Shown piece after piece: positions 16,530 through 24,767 of a stretch of DNA of 32,883 nt. The notes beneath the pieces were generated by a model that saw only the letters and a list, made by a program, of their open reading frames with translations, was not told where the DNA came from and did no database searches. The stretch lies in contig CBDUXT010000070.1 in assembly GCA_965371245.1 (NCBI GenBank), positions 1 to 32,883 of the forward strand. Reading direction: 5' to 3'. Source of the DNA: CBDUXT01 sp965371245. Its GTDB lineage: Bacteria; Planctomycetota; Phycisphaerae; UBA1845. Each line of letters starts with the position of its first letter. Within the stretch, counting starts at the first letter, position 1. The position numbers and the translations under genes were made by a program.

Positions 16530-17435
16530 TTACCCGGACAGCGTTACGCACACGACACCGCTAAGCGCCAGGACGACGGCGACCAGCTTGCGTCGCGTCA
16601 ACGGTTCCTTGAGGAACCAGGCGGCCAGGAGAAGCGCGAACACGCTCGATGTCTGGTTGAGCATGGCCGCAGTGGTCGCCGTGGCATACTTGAACCCCGC
16701 CATCCAGAAGATCATCGCGAGATAGGCGCCCAATACGGACGCGGGAATGCTTGTGAACCAGACCCGCGACGGGCGAAAAACCGCCGCGTGCTTCGCGCGG
16801 TTCGGTGAGGCGAGCGCCATCAGCGCGAGCGGACCGGTTCCCGCCAGGAGGCGTAGGGTGGTCGCCCAGATGAGCGGCATTCCGTCCCCTTCCAGCACCG
16901 GCTTGGCGATCACGATGCCCAACGCCATGAGTGCCATGGCCAAGGCTCCGTAAAGAAAGCCCGCGACGAGTTGTCGGCGTGTGTACCCGGGCGGAGGCGC
17001 GTGGCGTGACGAAACGTAGACGGCCGACAGAATCAGACCGGCGCCCAGAAAGTGGGTCCAGCGCGGTTGCTCCTTGAGCAGCACCACGGCGAACAGGATG
17101 ACCGAGGGACTGTAGACGCACTCCACGACCGACGTGAAGCCCACGCCCAGGCGGTTCAGCGCCGCGAAGAAGGCCGTGTCCGCCACGGCGATCCCGATGA
17201 ACCCGCTGACGAGCATCAGGTACATGTCGGCCGGGGCAGTGGCGGTGAGCTCTGAGACGCGCGCCCCCGACAGCAGCAGCGTGACGGTCAGCAGGACCAA
17301 CGCCACCACGTTCTTGAACAGATTGAGCGCCAGCGGCGAAACGCGCTCGCCGCTGACCTTGAACAGAACCATGGAGGCGGCCCAGTTCATCGCCGACAGC
17401 AGCGCGCAAACTTGACCGAGACGTTCACCATGCAT
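16530..17435 (-). CDS. EamA/DMT-family transporter, 10 TM helices
   Basis: The 301-aa product from ATG 17435 (MHGERLGQVCALLSAMNW) consists of two EamA halves of five membrane helices each; the second half starts near residue 150 and includes the signature ATTAAMLNQTSSVFALLLAAWFLKEPL. Members export amino acids, purines or other metabolites across the inner membrane; the substrate cannot be told from sequence. The frame extends upstream to 17525 without a plausible leader. There is no Shine-Dalgarno before ATG 17435, but a TATAGT box lies seven bases upstream. It is transcribed away from the protease gene and converges on the TPR gene. Confidence 0.88.
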   Translation of the reverse strand: MHGERLGQVCALLSAMNWAASMVLFKVSGERVSPLALNLFKNVVALVLLTVTLLLSGARVSELTATAPADMYLMLVSGFIGIAVADTAFFAALNRLGVGFTSVVECVYSPSVILFAVVLLKEQPRWTHFLGAGLILSAVYVSSRHAPPPGYTRRQLVAGFLYGALAMALMALGIVIAKPVLEGDGMPLIWATTLRLLAGTGPLALMALASPNRAKHAAVFRPSRVWFTSIPASVLGAYLAMIFWMAGFKYATATTAAMLNQTSSVFALLLAAWFLKEPLTRRKLVAVVLALSGVVCVTLSG

Positions 17436-17442
17436 GGCGGGG

Positions 17443-17448
17443 ACTATA
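17443..17448 (-). promoter_or_regulatory. Candidate -10 box of the EamA transporter, suggesting a leaderless mRNA
   Basis: On the minus strand TATAGT is followed by CCCCGCC and then the ATG at 17435, so transcription would begin at or next to the start codon. No convincing -35 element is seen at 17 or 18 bases, which lowers confidence. Confidence 0.3.
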
Positions 17449-17650
17449 TCGTCGGTGCGAGCGCGGAGACAGGCGTGAAGTGGCGCCCGGCAACGGACCG
17501 GACCAACCCACTGGGCGACGGGCATCGCACAGCGGAGACCGTCCTACTCGACGGATCGTCGCTCGATCCGACTTCGCCGTGCCGAACGTGACACATACCT
17601 ACGCCGGCAGTGCCACCCGTAAGACTGTTATCGGGCACCGGTGGCGCAAA

Positions 17651-17678
17651 GTGACAAGACCATGTCTTGCCCTATCTT
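17651..17678 (+). promoter_or_regulatory. Candidate promoter with embedded inverted repeat upstream of the subtilisin gene
   Basis: GTGACA (17651-17656, five of six to TTGACA) and TATCTT (17673-17678, four of six) are 16 bases apart. An inverted repeat CAAGAC (17655-17660)/GTCTTG (17664-17669) sits over the -35 and spacer, a place where a repressor could act. The intergenic region 17436-17798 contains this site, the transporter's box and otherwise nothing recognised. Confidence 0.35.
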
Positions 17679-17798
17679 TAGAAGTTAGAATGGATGAGGA
17701 GTGATCCCGGGTACGGTCCCTAGCCCATACGCGAAGTGACGTTCATCCGACTCGGCAAATGCCGGGGACGAGCGCGATCCATTCGGAGAAACCGGACG

Positions 17799-20700
17799 AT
17801 GTCCACGACACCTCGAAACCAAGAACGCGGACTCTTTACGATCACCCTGTTGGCTGTCTTCGGTTTCATCGCCTGCCCCGACATGGTTTCGGCCCAGGCG
17901 GAATTCCCCGGCGGCGCTTTTGCAGTCGCTCAGGCTAACCCGCCGGCGAATCCTGGTGGCGGTCAGGCGCCCGGCGCCAGCGTGCTCGTGCATCTCGCTC
18001 CCGGTGCCGCCCGCGGTCCGGTCAGACGTTTCTGTGCGGATCATGGTGGCTTGGTCAAGTACGAGTATCAGATTCTTCCGAATGTAGTGAACGTTCGCGG
18101 TCTTCCTCAGCAATCCCTCGCCGGCTTGGCGAACGTCCCGGGTGTGCTGCGCGTCGAGGATGACGCGGAGGTTCAGGCTCACATGGACAGCAGTGTTCCG
18201 CTTGTCCGAGCCCTTCAGAGCCAGATCACGGCGGCCGGATTCTCTGCGGACGGGGCCGGTGTTCGCGTATGCGTCATCGACACCGGGATTGACGCCAACA
18301 GCTCCTTGTATGCCACCCGGATCGACGTGGCCGCCGGCCGCGACTTCGTCAACGGCGACAATGACCCCCAGGACGACAACCGCCACGGAACGCACGTGGC
18401 GGGGACGATCCTCGGTGGGACGGGCCGCATGCTCGAGTTCAACGCCTGTGGTGCCAAGCCCTTCCAGGGCATGGCGCCGGCCGCGACGCTGATCGGCGTC
18501 AAGGTCCTCGACAGCAACGGGTCCGGGAACTTCTCTGACGTGATTGCCGGTATCGACTACTGCGCCGACCAGTCGCCCGCCGGTGGGCGAGCCGATGTGA
18601 TCAACATGAGCCTCGGCGGTGGCGTCTCGACGGGCCCGTGCGACTCCGACAGTGCCGCCGCGGCCGCCAACGCCGCGGTTGACGCCGGCGTGGTCGTGGT
18701 TGCGTCGTCCGGCAATGGCGCTCAGGACAACGCGCTCGGCATCCCGGCGTGCGGGTCGAAGGTCATCTCCGTCGGCGCGACCTACGACAACAGCTTTCCA
18801 AACTGCGAGCAGCCGACTCAGACGACCTTCACCTTCTGCACCGCGGCGTTTGGTGGAATCTGCGTGGCCGAGTGTACCGACGAGTCGCCCGTGGTTGAAC
18901 AGCTGACCTGTTTCAGCAACAAGGCCGATCTCCTCGATGTCGTCGCCCCGGGATGCATCACGTTCTCCGCGGACATCAACAACTCGCCCGACGGGTTGAT
19001 CGGGTTTTGCGGGACCAGCATGGCCGCCCCGCATGTCGCTGGGTTGGCGGCTCTCCTGCTAAGCGCCGACTCGACGCTCACGCCCGACGAGGTGCGCCAA
19101 GCCATCCGAGGCGGCGCCGTCGATCTTGGCGCCCCGGGCTTTGATTCGACGTTTGGGTTCGGCCGGATTGACGCGCTCAACTCACTGTCGCTCATCGGCC
19201 CGGAGTGTTCGCTCGACGCCGACTGCGACAACGCCGACGCCTGCACGGTGGACACGTGCGCAAGCGGCACGTGTGTTCACACGCCGCTCGACTGTAGTGA
19301 CGGCGACGCCTGCACGACCGATACCTGTTCGGGCGGTGTCTGCTCCAGCGCGGCGACGAACTGCGACGACGGGGATGTCTGCACGACGGATTCGTGCGAC
19401 CCGCTCATCGGGTGTCAAAACATTGCCCAGGACTGTGACGACGGCGACGCATGCACCACCGACACCTGTTCCGGCGGTGTTTGTGCGCATGCAACGGACG
19501 CCTGCGACGATGGCGACGACTGTACCGTCGATGCCTGCGATCCGGTTTCCGGCTGTTCCCAGACACCGATCGACTGCGACGACGGCGTTGCATGCACGGC
19601 CGACACCTGTTCCGCGGGCGTTTGCTCGAACGTGGCGCTGAACTGCGACGACGGCAATCCATGCACCACCGACACGTGCGATGGGCTGGGCGGATGCCTG
19701 AACACGCCCGTGGACTGTGACGACGGGACCGCTTGCACAAACGATCTCTGCGCGGGCGGCGTATGCTTCCATTTTCCGCTAATCTGCGACGATGGCGACG
19801 CCTGCACCGTGGACAGTTGTGATCCAGGCGTCGGGTGCGTGTCCGGATCGCCAACCTGCGACGACGGCGACGCGTGTACCGTCGATGTGTGCGACCCGGC
19901 CGTCGGGTGCTCCAACGCGCCGCTGGATTGCGATGACTTCGATCCTTGCACCGCGGACACGTGCTCGGGCGGCGTCTGCACGAATTCCGAATCGAACTGC
20001 GACGACGGAGACCCATGCACCACCGATTCGTGTGATCCGGTGCTCGGTTGTGTGAACGACCCACTCGATTGCGACGACGGTGATGCCTGCACGGCGGACG
20101 GTTGTTCCGGCGGCATCTGCGAAAACGCCCCGCTTTCCTGTGACGACGGCGATCCCTGCACTGCCAACGTGTGCGACCCCGTCTCCGGCTGCTCCAACCC
20201 GCCGGTGGATTGTGACGACGGGACCGCATGTACCAACGACGTTTGTGCGGGGGGCGTCTGCTTCCACTTCCCGTTGATCTGTGATGACGGCAACGCCTGT
20301 ACGGCCGACATTTGCGATCCGGCCGTTGGATGCGTCACCGGCACATCCACCTGCGACGACGCGGACGACTGTACCGTCGATGTGTGTGACGAGGTCGGCG
20401 GTTGCAGTAATACGCCGATCGATTGCGACGACGCGAACGCTTGCACCACGGACAGCTGCTCGGGCGGTGTCTGCGTCAACACACCACCCGACTGCGACGA
20501 CGCCGACCCCTGCACCGTGGACTCATGCAGTGGCGGCGCGTGTTCCAACGTGCCGCTGGACTGTGACGACGCCAACGGATGCACGGCCGACAGTTGTGTC
20601 GGCGGTGTGTGTCAGAACGTGCTACTCAGTTGTGATGATCGTGATCCCTGTACGGCCGACGCATGCGATCCGGTGTTGGGCTGCTCGAATGATCCGTTCG

Positions 20701-21995
20701 ATTGCGATGACGGCAGCGCGTGTACGACCGATTTCTGCGCCGGCGGCGTCTGCTTCCACAACTCCGTGTTCTGCGACGACGGTAGCGCCTGCACGGTGGA
20801 TTCCTGCGATCCGGCGCTGGGCTGTCTCAGCACGTCGCCCGACTGCGACGACGCCGATCCGTGTACGATCGATGTCTGCGACGCGGTTCTCGGCTGCTCG
20901 AACACACAGCTCGACTGCAACGACGCCGATGTCTGCACGGCCGACGTTTGCTCGGGCGGCGCATGCTCCAACACGCCCACCACCTGCGACGACGGTGACG
21001 CCTGTACGGTCGATGCGTGTGATCCGTTGACCGGCTGTTCCAACGTGGCCATCGACTGTGCGGACGCCGATCCATGCACCACCGACATCTGTTCGGGCGG
21101 CGCGTGTTCCAACGTGCCCGTGTCGTGTGACGACGGCAACCCCTGCACCGTCGATTCCTGTGACGCCGGCGGTGCGTGCAACCACGTGGCGGTGAACTGC
21201 GACGATGCCAACGCCTGTACGAACGACTTCTGCGCGGGCGGGGTCTGTTTCCACAACTCAGTGATCTGTGATGACGGCGACGCCTGTACGACGGACTCGT
21301 GCGATCCGCTGATCGGGTGCGGTACGGCCGCCACGAATTGCGACGACGGCGACCCCTGCACCAACGACGCTTGCGATTCGGTAAGCGGATGCGGCAGCAG
21401 CCCGGTCGTGTGTCCGGTCGGTGAGACCTGCGTCAATGGAATCTGCGAGCCGCCTTGTAACGCCAACGGCGTGTGCGACGGAACCGAGGACTGCGATACC
21501 TGTCCCGCGGACTGCATCAGCGGCGGGGGGGTCGGCGGATGTGGAAACGGCGTGTGCGAGCCCGCCCTCGGCGAGGACTGCCAGTCCTGTGAGTCGGACT
21601 GCCGCGGCAAGCAGAACGGAAGGGCGAACGGCCGGTTCTGCTGCGGTGATGGTGACGGCGAGAACCCGGTGAGTTGTGCGGATCCGCTTTGCTCGACCGA
21701 CACCTGGGCCTGCAGCAACTTGCCGCCGGAGCCTTACTGCTGCGGTGATGGGGTCTGTAGCGGCGACGAGACCGCGTGTATCTGCGGGTTGGACTGCGGT
21801 GTACCTCCGGCGACCGAAGCGTCTTGCTCCGACGGCGCGGACGACGACTGCGATGGACTGATCGACTGTGCTGATTCCGACTGCGCCGCCGACCCGGCCT
21901 GCGCCTGCCTACCGTCTGGTACCGCGTGTAGCAACAACGACGCGTGCTGCTCGAACAAGTGCAGCGGCAGGGGCGGGAGCAAGACCTGCCGCTAG
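17799..21995 (+). CDS. Secreted subtilisin-like S8 protease with 31 CTDC-type Cys-rich repeats
   Basis: ATG 17799 (GGAG ten bases upstream) is preferred over GTG 17736, since it begins directly before a signal peptide (LFTITLLAVFGFIACPDMVSAQA, cleaved near 34). The 1398-aa protein then has an inhibitor-I9-like propeptide (about 60-128) and an S8 domain (about 135-465) with Asp161 (VIDTGID), His196 (RHGTHVAG) and Ser407 (GTSMAAPHVAG). Residues about 468-1205 are 31 repeats of 23-24 aa of the form CDDGDxCTxDxC, like the Dictyostelium CTDC repeat. The C-terminal 190 residues are different Cys-rich modules (CGNGVCEPALGEDCQSC, CCGDGVCSGDE) ending in a Cys-knot-like tail. The disulfide-rich stalk probably projects or anchors the protease in the envelope or matrix. 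All catalytic residues are present. Confidence 0.92.
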   Translation: MSTTPRNQERGLFTITLLAVFGFIACPDMVSAQAEFPGGAFAVAQANPPANPGGGQAPGASVLVHLAPGAARGPVRRFCADHGGLVKYEYQILPNVVNVRGLPQQSLAGLANVPGVLRVEDDAEVQAHMDSSVPLVRALQSQITAAGFSADGAGVRVCVIDTGIDANSSLYATRIDVAAGRDFVNGDNDPQDDNRHGTHVAGTILGGTGRMLEFNACGAKPFQGMAPAATLIGVKVLDSNGSGNFSDVIAGIDYCADQSPAGGRADVINMSLGGGVSTGPCDSDSAAAAANAAVDAGVVVVASSGNGAQDNALGIPACGSKVISVGATYDNSFPNCEQPTQTTFTFCTAAFGGICVAECTDESPVVEQLTCFSNKADLLDVVAPGCITFSADINNSPDGLIGFCGTSMAAPHVAGLAALLLSADSTLTPDEVRQAIRGGAVDLGAPGFDSTFGFGRIDALNSLSLIGPECSLDADCDNADACTVDTCASGTCVHTPLDCSDGDACTTDTCSGGVCSSAATNCDDGDVCTTDSCDPLIGCQNIAQDCDDGDACTTDTCSGGVCAHATDACDDGDDCTVDACDPVSGCSQTPIDCDDGVACTADTCSAGVCSNVALNCDDGNPCTTDTCDGLGGCLNTPVDCDDGTACTNDLCAGGVCFHFPLICDDGDACTVDSCDPGVGCVSGSPTCDDGDACTVDVCDPAVGCSNAPLDCDDFDPCTADTCSGGVCTNSESNCDDGDPCTTDSCDPVLGCVNDPLDCDDGDACTADGCSGGICENAPLSCDDGDPCTANVCDPVSGCSNPPVDCDDGTACTNDVCAGGVCFHFPLICDDGNACTADICDPAVGCVTGTSTCDDADDCTVDVCDEVGGCSNTPIDCDDANACTTDSCSGGVCVNTPPDCDDADPCTVDSCSGGACSNVPLDCDDANGCTADSCVGGVCQNVLLSCDDRDPCTADACDPVLGCSNDPFDCDDGSACTTDFCAGGVCFHNSVFCDDGSACTVDSCDPALGCLSTSPDCDDADPCTIDVCDAVLGCSNTQLDCNDADVCTADVCSGGACSNTPTTCDDGDACTVDACDPLTGCSNVAIDCADADPCTTDICSGGACSNVPVSCDDGNPCTVDSCDAGGACNHVAVNCDDANACTNDFCAGGVCFHNSVICDDGDACTTDSCDPLIGCGTAATNCDDGDPCTNDACDSVSGCGSSPVVCPVGETCVNGICEPPCNANGVCDGTEDCDTCPADCISGGGVGGCGNGVCEPALGEDCQSCESDCRGKQNGRANGRFCCGDGDGENPVSCADPLCSTDTWACSNLPPEPYCCGDGVCSGDETACICGLDCGVPPATEASCSDGADDDCDGLIDCADSDCAADPACACLPSGTACSNNDACCSNKCSGRGGSKTCR
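19201..21420 (+). repeat. CTDC-type tandem coding repeats with a seven-unit super-repeat
   Basis: 31 units of 69 or 72 bases follow one another. Units ending FHFPLIC, FHFPLIC, FHNSVFC and FHNSVIC are units 8, 15, 22 and 29. Their first codons begin at 19713, 20208, 20700 and 21195, giving periods of 495, 492 and 495 bases (165, 164 and 165 codons). So blocks of seven units were duplicated as a whole. Confidence 0.88.
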
Positions 21996-22029
21996 TGCAG
22001 GGACAACGCGGGATATGCGGGTCTTGCTC
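21977..22029. terminator. 10-bp inverted repeat across the protease stop codon
   Basis: GAGCAAGACC (21977-21986) and GGTCTTGCTC (22020-22029) are perfectly complementary with 33 bases between them, enclosing the TAG at 21993-21995. It could close the mRNA 3' end or terminate transcription, though there is no T-run. Confidence 0.4.
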
Positions 22030-22496
22030 GGTGGGTGGCCCGCCTCTTCAGAGGTGGGGGACTCGAATGGTCACCTGATTCGCGCGGGTGCCCCATCCTT
22101 CGCTCTTGGCGGAGGGGGACGGACGGCACGACGGAACCACCCATGGGTTCATCCATTCGCCAACCTTGCGGCCAAGAGATTGAGTACTCATTCCGGCCCT
22201 GCGTCCGCGCGGGCTAAAGCCACGCGGCTCGGGGCGAAGATTACGCTTGCCCTTGTGCTCCCTGACGGTCGCGGCTCGGAAAGAGAAGCTGGGGACACGT
22301 GGCCGTTCCTTGCTCAAGCGCATTCGCCCGTTTCGCGTGCCGGGTTCGGTGCCCTTGGCGATGGAACGAACGGCGAGAATCCGCGCGGGGTGGAAGCTCG
22401 GGTCCTACGGAGTATCATGAGCGGCAGGGTCACCACGTTGGCTTCCCCAGGAGCCAGACGCGCTGGACCCGTCGAACATTACAAGGAATCACCGAC
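21996..22496. other. 501-base gene-free stretch
   Basis: An open frame crosses this region from inside the protease gene, but it has no start signal, and its translation is Arg/Gly/Ser-rich with no motif. Apart from the right arm of the inverted repeat I find no promoter, RNA or repeat that I can support; the words around 22200-22280 have a repetitive, rearranged look but no second copy in this window. Confidence 0.5.
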
Positions 22497-23606
22497 ATGC
22501 CCGGCGAACTGAATCCGCCAACGCGAATCCTCATGGGGCCTGGTCCCAGCGAGGTTCATCCGCGCGTGCTGCGGGCCATGGCGACCCCCCTGCTGGGTCA
22601 CCTGGACCCGCACTTTCTTTCGATCATGGACTCGCTGCGCTCGATGCTCCGCTCGGTGCTTGGGACGACCAACGAACTAACCTTTGCCGTCTCCGCCACC
22701 GGCAGCGCGGGCATGGAAACCTGCTTCGTCAACCTGCTCGAGCCGGGCGACGAAGTTGTCATCTGCGTCAACGGGGTGTTCGGCAACCGGATGTGTGACG
22801 TAGCCGAGCGCTGCGGGGCCAAGGTGTCGCGGGTGGATGCGCCGTGGGGAAGCCCGATCGACTCCGATCAGGTGCTTGCCGCCCTTCGCGGAGTAAGTGC
22901 CAAGCTTGTGGCGATCGTTCACGCCGAGACATCGACCGGTGTTCTTCAGCCGCTTGAGGACATCGGCCGGCTTGCGCGTGAGGCCGGCGCCCTGTTCCTC
23001 GTTGACGCGGTCACGTCACTGGGTGGAACGGACGTGCGCGTGGACGACTGGGGCATCGACGCCGTCTACAGCGGCACGCAGAAGTGCCTGAGCGCGCCGC
23101 CCGGGCTGTCCCCGGTGTCGTTCAGCGCTCGCGCGGTGGATGTGATGGACCGGCGCAAGACCAAGCCGCAAAGCTGGTACCTCGACGCGGGAATGCTGCA
23201 ACGGTATTGGGGCGAGGAACGGGCCTATCATCACACGGCTCCGATCAGTTCTGTCTATGCCCTGTACGAAGCACTACGTATCGTGCTGGAGGAGGGACTC
23301 GAGGCGCGGTTCGCCCGGCATCGCCGGAACCACGAACTCCTGCGAACCGGGTTGGAGGCCATGGGCTTTGCGTTTGTGGTCGATGAGAAATATCGCCTGC
23401 CCATGCTCAACGCCGTGCGGATCCCTGAAGGCGTGGATGACAAAGCGATTCGCGGTCGGCTGCTCGACGAGTACGACATCGAAATCGGCGGCGGGCTTGG
23501 CGACTTCGCCGGCAAGGTGTGGCGCATCGGATTGATGGGCCACAGTTGCACGGCCAACAACGTCCACACCCTGCTGGCGGCCTTGCGGGCACTCTTGGGC
23601 CGATAG
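22497..23606 (+). CDS. Class V PLP aminotransferase (alanine/serine-glyoxylate aminotransferase-like)
   Basis: The 369-aa product starts at ATG 22497, with AAGGA nine bases upstream; the longer frame from 22299 lacks support. It shows the family landmarks: the opening MGPGPSEVHPRVL, SATGSAGMET (about 66-75), His142-Ala-Glu-Thr, Asp170 of LVDAVTSLGG pairing with the pyridine nitrogen, and the PLP lysine Lys196 in YSGTQKCLSAPPG. The C-terminal part has EIGGGLGDFAGKVWRIGLMGHS, typical of alanine:glyoxylate aminotransferases, which move an amino group from Ala or Ser to glyoxylate in the cytoplasm. Exact donor is not decidable. It ends 10 bases from the convergent DUF6265-like gene. Confidence 0.93.
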   Translation: MPGELNPPTRILMGPGPSEVHPRVLRAMATPLLGHLDPHFLSIMDSLRSMLRSVLGTTNELTFAVSATGSAGMETCFVNLLEPGDEVVICVNGVFGNRMCDVAERCGAKVSRVDAPWGSPIDSDQVLAALRGVSAKLVAIVHAETSTGVLQPLEDIGRLAREAGALFLVDAVTSLGGTDVRVDDWGIDAVYSGTQKCLSAPPGLSPVSFSARAVDVMDRRKTKPQSWYLDAGMLQRYWGEERAYHHTAPISSVYALYEALRIVLEEGLEARFARHRRNHELLRTGLEAMGFAFVVDEKYRLPMLNAVRIPEGVDDKAIRGRLLDEYDIEIGGGLGDFAGKVWRIGLMGHSCTANNVHTLLAALRALLGR

Positions 23607-23616
23607 GCCTACCGGG

Positions 23617-24144
23617 TCACTGCCGCTGGAAACGAAACTCGTCAACGTCGAGCTTGCCCTTGCTGTACCCCTCGACTCGAACGATCAGCGTGTCCTTGCC
23701 CTCCAGGCGATAGACAAACCGCCTGGGAGCTTGCCGCTCGGGGTTTTCGAAGATGACCTCGCGATCGCCTTGGGTCGTCATCGTGTAGGTGAGAGATTCG
23801 TTCTTCTCCTCCCACGCAACCAGCTTGCGATCGAAGTGTCGAAGCCGAAAGACGACCTGGTCGTCGTCCTGCGAGATCGTCACGAGTTCATAAATCCAAA
23901 CCTTGCCGCTCTTGACCCAGCGGAACACGCCCATCATGGAATCGCCCAGCGGCTCGCTCCAGATCTCGACCAGATCGTCCGCCCCCTGCTGCGTGTGCCA
24001 CGTGCCCGACATCCACGAAAGCTTTTCCAGCTTTGGCAGGGCCGCCTTACGCGGCGTCTTCTCGCTGGCGAGGCCGGGACCGACCAGGCATAGACCGAGA
24101 CAGGCAACACAGCCGACAACCACTCGGAGCGCTCTTGTGTTCAT
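23617..24144 (-). CDS. Exported DUF6265-like protein
   Basis: The 175-aa product starts at ATG 24144, with GGAG seven bases upstream. A signal peptide (MNTRALRVVVGCVACLGLCLVG, cleaved about residue 26) precedes a compact beta-rich domain with WMSGTWHT, EIWSEPLGDSMMGVFRWV, and repeated short strands (VVFRLRHFD, LTYTMTTQ, FVYRLEGKDTLIVRVEG). This looks like the DUF6265 lipocalin-type barrel, commonly exported in Bacteroidetes and Planctomycetes; ligand is unknown. It follows the VOC gene by 60 bases on the same strand and is likely the last gene of the ECF operon that begins at 26105. Function within the operon is inference only. Confidence 0.75.
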   Translation of the reverse strand: MNTRALRVVVGCVACLGLCLVGPGLASEKTPRKAALPKLEKLSWMSGTWHTQQGADDLVEIWSEPLGDSMMGVFRWVKSGKVWIYELVTISQDDDQVVFRLRHFDRKLVAWEEKNESLTYTMTTQGDREVIFENPERQAPRRFVYRLEGKDTLIVRVEGYSKGKLDVDEFRFQRQ

Positions 24145-24204
24145 ATTCAATCTCCATCGGTTCGCGCGACGTTGCATCGCACGCTTGTTTCCAACGAGTC
24201 TTCT

Positions 24205-24702
24205 CTAGCCGCCCAGGTCTTGTGCGAGGCGGATCCTGTTTCCATCGGGATCCGCAAAGTCCGCGAGCTTCACGACATCAGGGATCGTGATCGTGGGTCC
24301 AGTGAACACGACACCGCGTTTCTCGAGCAGCTTCCGCGCCTTCTCGATATCGGTGACGCCGAAGTTCATGGAGAGCGTGCCGCTGCCCGCCACCTTCGGC
24401 CCGACGCCCACGCCTACGATAACCCCTGGAATACCCGGGTCCATCTTGGCCCATTGTAGGCTTTCGTCAAGCAATACCAGATCAAAATCCATCACGTCGC
24501 GATAGAATCGAACGGCCCGATCCAGATCGACGACGCGAAGCTGGATCAGAAGATCCTTCTCGTACCCGAGCGATGAAGCGGCCGGTCGCCCCGTCCGGAG
24601 CTTTGCAACGGGAACATCGGGGGCGATGGCCGCCAGACACAACCCGGCAAACGCCAGTGCCCCCATTCCAATACACCCGCAGTGAACCGTTCGTCGATGC
24701 AT
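24205..24702 (-). CDS. Exported VOC (glyoxalase/bleomycin-resistance fold) protein
   Basis: Three consecutive ATGs (24708, 24705, 24702) follow GGAG; the third has the usual seven-base spacing, giving 165 aa. The start MHRRTVHCGCIGMGALAFAGLCLAA is a signal-peptide-like segment, unusual for the VOC superfamily, which is mainly cytoplasmic. The rest is one VOC domain: DLDRAVRFYRDVMDFDLVLLDE, then MNFGVTDIEKARKLLEKRGVVF and FADPDGNRIRLAQ. Members bind metals or small molecules and include lyases and resistance proteins. Whether metal ligands are intact cannot be judged safely. It lies 65 bases after the anti-sigma gene on the same strand. Confidence 0.8.
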   Translation of the reverse strand: MHRRTVHCGCIGMGALAFAGLCLAAIAPDVPVAKLRTGRPAASSLGYEKDLLIQLRVVDLDRAVRFYRDVMDFDLVLLDESLQWAKMDPGIPGVIVGVGVGPKVAGSGTLSMNFGVTDIEKARKLLEKRGVVFTGPTITIPDVVKLADFADPDGNRIRLAQDLGG

Positions 24703-24767
24703 CATCATTCTCCTGTAAGCAGCTCCATTTGTTCTTGATCCGCGACCGCACAAGTTATGCACCCGAT

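Noticed and set aside
19201..21420. Possible CRISPR-like regular repeats
   Set aside because: The repetition is in protein code with diverged third positions and no spacers; it is a coding Cys-rich array.
22040..22080. tRNA-like word near GACTCGAATGG
   Set aside because: No cloverleaf with acceptor and anticodon stems could be drawn around it.
21868..22512. Plus-strand frame running from the protease gene into the aminotransferase leader
   Set aside because: No start signal and low-complexity Arg/Gly content; neighbouring genes explain its ends.
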